DNA of 6,803 nt from Armatimonadetes bacterium UBA5419 (GTDB lineage Bacteria; Armatimonadota; UBA10988). Numbering within the stretch: position 1 is the stretch's first letter; the number at the start of each line of letters is the position of its first letter. The translations under genes and the position numbers were made by a program. Shown here piece by piece: positions 5,970 to 6,803 of the stretch. The DNA lies in the NCBI GenBank assembly GCA_002409445.1, contig DHNJ01000090.1, forward strand, positions 1-6,803, written 5' to 3'. The notes below the pieces were generated by a model that did not search any database, had not been told where the DNA came from, and saw nothing but the letters and a program-made list of their open reading frames with translations.

Positions 5970-6523
5970 AGCCGATGCACGGAACGACCATCTGCGCGGT
6001 TCGCCGCGGCGGACGGATCGCGCTGGCTGGCGACGGCCAGGTGACCGCCGAGTCGACGATCATCAAGGGCACCGCGCGCAAGGTCCAGCGCCTGGCCGAC
6101 GGCCGGGTGGTCGTCGGCTTCGCCGGCGCGGTCGCCGATGCGATGGCCCTCCTCGACAAGTTCCGCGGCCACCTCGACGCCCACCCCGACAGCCTGACCC
6201 GCGCGGCGATTGAGCTGGCCAAGGAGTGGCGCACCGACCGCTACCTCCGCCAGCTGCAGGCCCAGCTGATCGTCGCTGACGTGCGCGACCTGCTCCTGGT
6301 CAGCGGCACCGGCGACGTGCTCGCGCCAGACGACGACGTGCTGGCGATCGGCTCGGGCGGCTCCTATGCGCTGGCCGCGGCGCGTGCGCTGCTGCGCCAT
6401 ACGCAGCTTGACGCGCAGGCCATCGCCACCGAGGCCCTGCGCATCGCCGCCGAGGTTTGCGTCTACACCAACGACCAGATCACCTGCGAACTGGCCGGCG
6501 CCGCGCACGAGAGCCCCGCATGA
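5966..6523 (+). CDS. hslV: ATP-dependent protease subunit HslV (ClpQ)
   Basis: HslV is the proteolytic, proteasome beta-like dodecamer of the HslUV (ClpQY) protease. It degrades unfolded and regulatory proteins in the cytosol. From the ATG at 5966 it has 185 residues. The catalytic N-terminal threonine is T7, in MKPMHG-TTI, so a six-residue leader must be removed. Counting from that Thr as 1, D17 (GDGQ) and K33 are conserved, as are the GFAGAVAD, ELAKEWRTDR and IGSGGSYA stretches. GGAG at 5957-5960 lies 5 nt before the first ATG and 14 nt before a second in-frame ATG at 5975, favouring the first. ATGA overlaps link it to xerC upstream and hslU downstream, suggesting translational coupling and balanced subunit output. 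AES replaces the common LGN just after GDGQVT. Confidence 0.96.
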   Translation: MKPMHGTTICAVRRGGRIALAGDGQVTAESTIIKGTARKVQRLADGRVVVGFAGAVADAMALLDKFRGHLDAHPDSLTRAAIELAKEWRTDRYLRQLQAQLIVADVRDLLLVSGTGDVLAPDDDVLAIGSGGSYALAAARALLRHTQLDAQAIATEALRIAAEVCVYTNDQITCELAGAAHESPA

Positions 6524-6803
6524 GCGAACCGCTAACCCCTGCCCAGATCGTCGCCGCCCTGGACCGCCACATCGTCGGCCAGCAGGCGGCCAAACGCGCG
6601 GTCGCCATCGCGCTGCGCAACCGCTACCGCCGCTCGCTCGTGCCCGCGTCCGAGCGCGACGAGATCAGCCCGAAGAACATCCTGATGATTGGTGCGACCG
6701 GCGTCGGCAAGACCGAAATCGCCCGCCGCCTTGCGCACCTGGCCCAGGCTCCATTCCTCAAGATCGAGGCGACCAAGTTTACCGAGGTCGGCTACGTCGG
6801 CCG
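6520..6803 (+). CDS. hslU: ATP-dependent protease ATPase subunit HslU (ClpY), 3' truncated by window
   Basis: HslU is the AAA+ unfoldase hexamer that feeds substrates into HslV. Only the first 94 codons are visible; the frame is open at the right edge, so the gene surely continues. The N-terminal LTPAQIVAALDRHIVGQ and KRAVAIALRNRYRR segments are typical. Walker A is GATGVGKT (58-65, K64 and T65), with Ala59 where E. coli has Pro. EATKFTEVGYVG follows, including the substrate-gripping pore loop GYVG (91-94). The start ATG overlaps the stop of hslV (ATGA), and GAGAG (6509-6513) lies 6 nt upstream as a weak Shine-Dalgarno. Walker B, the I domain insertion, the sensor motifs and the C-terminal tail that docks HslV lie outside the window. 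Confidence 0.96.
   Translation, partial: MSEPLTPAQIVAALDRHIVGQQAAKRAVAIALRNRYRRSLVPASERDEISPKNILMIGATGVGKTEIARRLAHLAQAPFLKIEATKFTEVGYVG

Overview
The window is a very GC-rich (roughly 70% by eye), tightly packed bacterial chromosome segment. Every gene reads rightward and almost all are core housekeeping genes. I see no plasmid, phage, insertion-sequence, CRISPR or RNA-gene signature. The lineage cannot be fixed from the sequence. Separate HslV and HslU, a bacterial L9-DnaB pair and a Xer recombinase mark a bacterium. The gene order differs from the textbook gammaproteobacterial and Bacillus arrangements, so a less-studied GC-rich lineage is likely. That placement is inference.

Layout, left to right. 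(1) Positions 1-626 hold the 3' part of a phosphodiester glycosidase (NAGPA/DUF2233) family gene. Its left edge is abnormal: bases 1-58 are an exact copy of bases 177-234 in a different reading frame. This looks like an assembly artefact at a contig end or a frame-breaking 176-bp tandem duplication. (2) A good extended -10 promoter and Shine-Dalgarno precede rplI (ribosomal protein bL9, with an acidic/proline-rich tail). A 102-bp gap follows, then dnaB (replicative helicase), and 32 bp further on purD (GAR synthetase). (3) purD overlaps by one base the start of a TIM-barrel sugar-phosphate isomerase/epimerase-like gene of unknown substrate. (4) A consensus -35 that contains the stop codon of that gene begins a candidate promoter for xerC (tyrosine recombinase). 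xerC overlaps hslV by ATGA, and hslV overlaps hslU by ATGA. hslU is cut by the right edge of the window.

Functionally the genes join translation (L9), replication (DnaB), purine synthesis (PurD), chromosome dimer resolution (Xer) and protein quality control (HslUV). The xerC-hslV-hslU block resembles the known Bacillus codV-codW-codX order, and the rplI-dnaB pair is widely conserved. The least explained parts are the left-edge repeat, the TIM-barrel gene coupled to purD, the possible near-leaderless xerC promoter, and lineage-specific additions to L9 and DnaB. I found no convincing evidence of a novel multi-gene system here.
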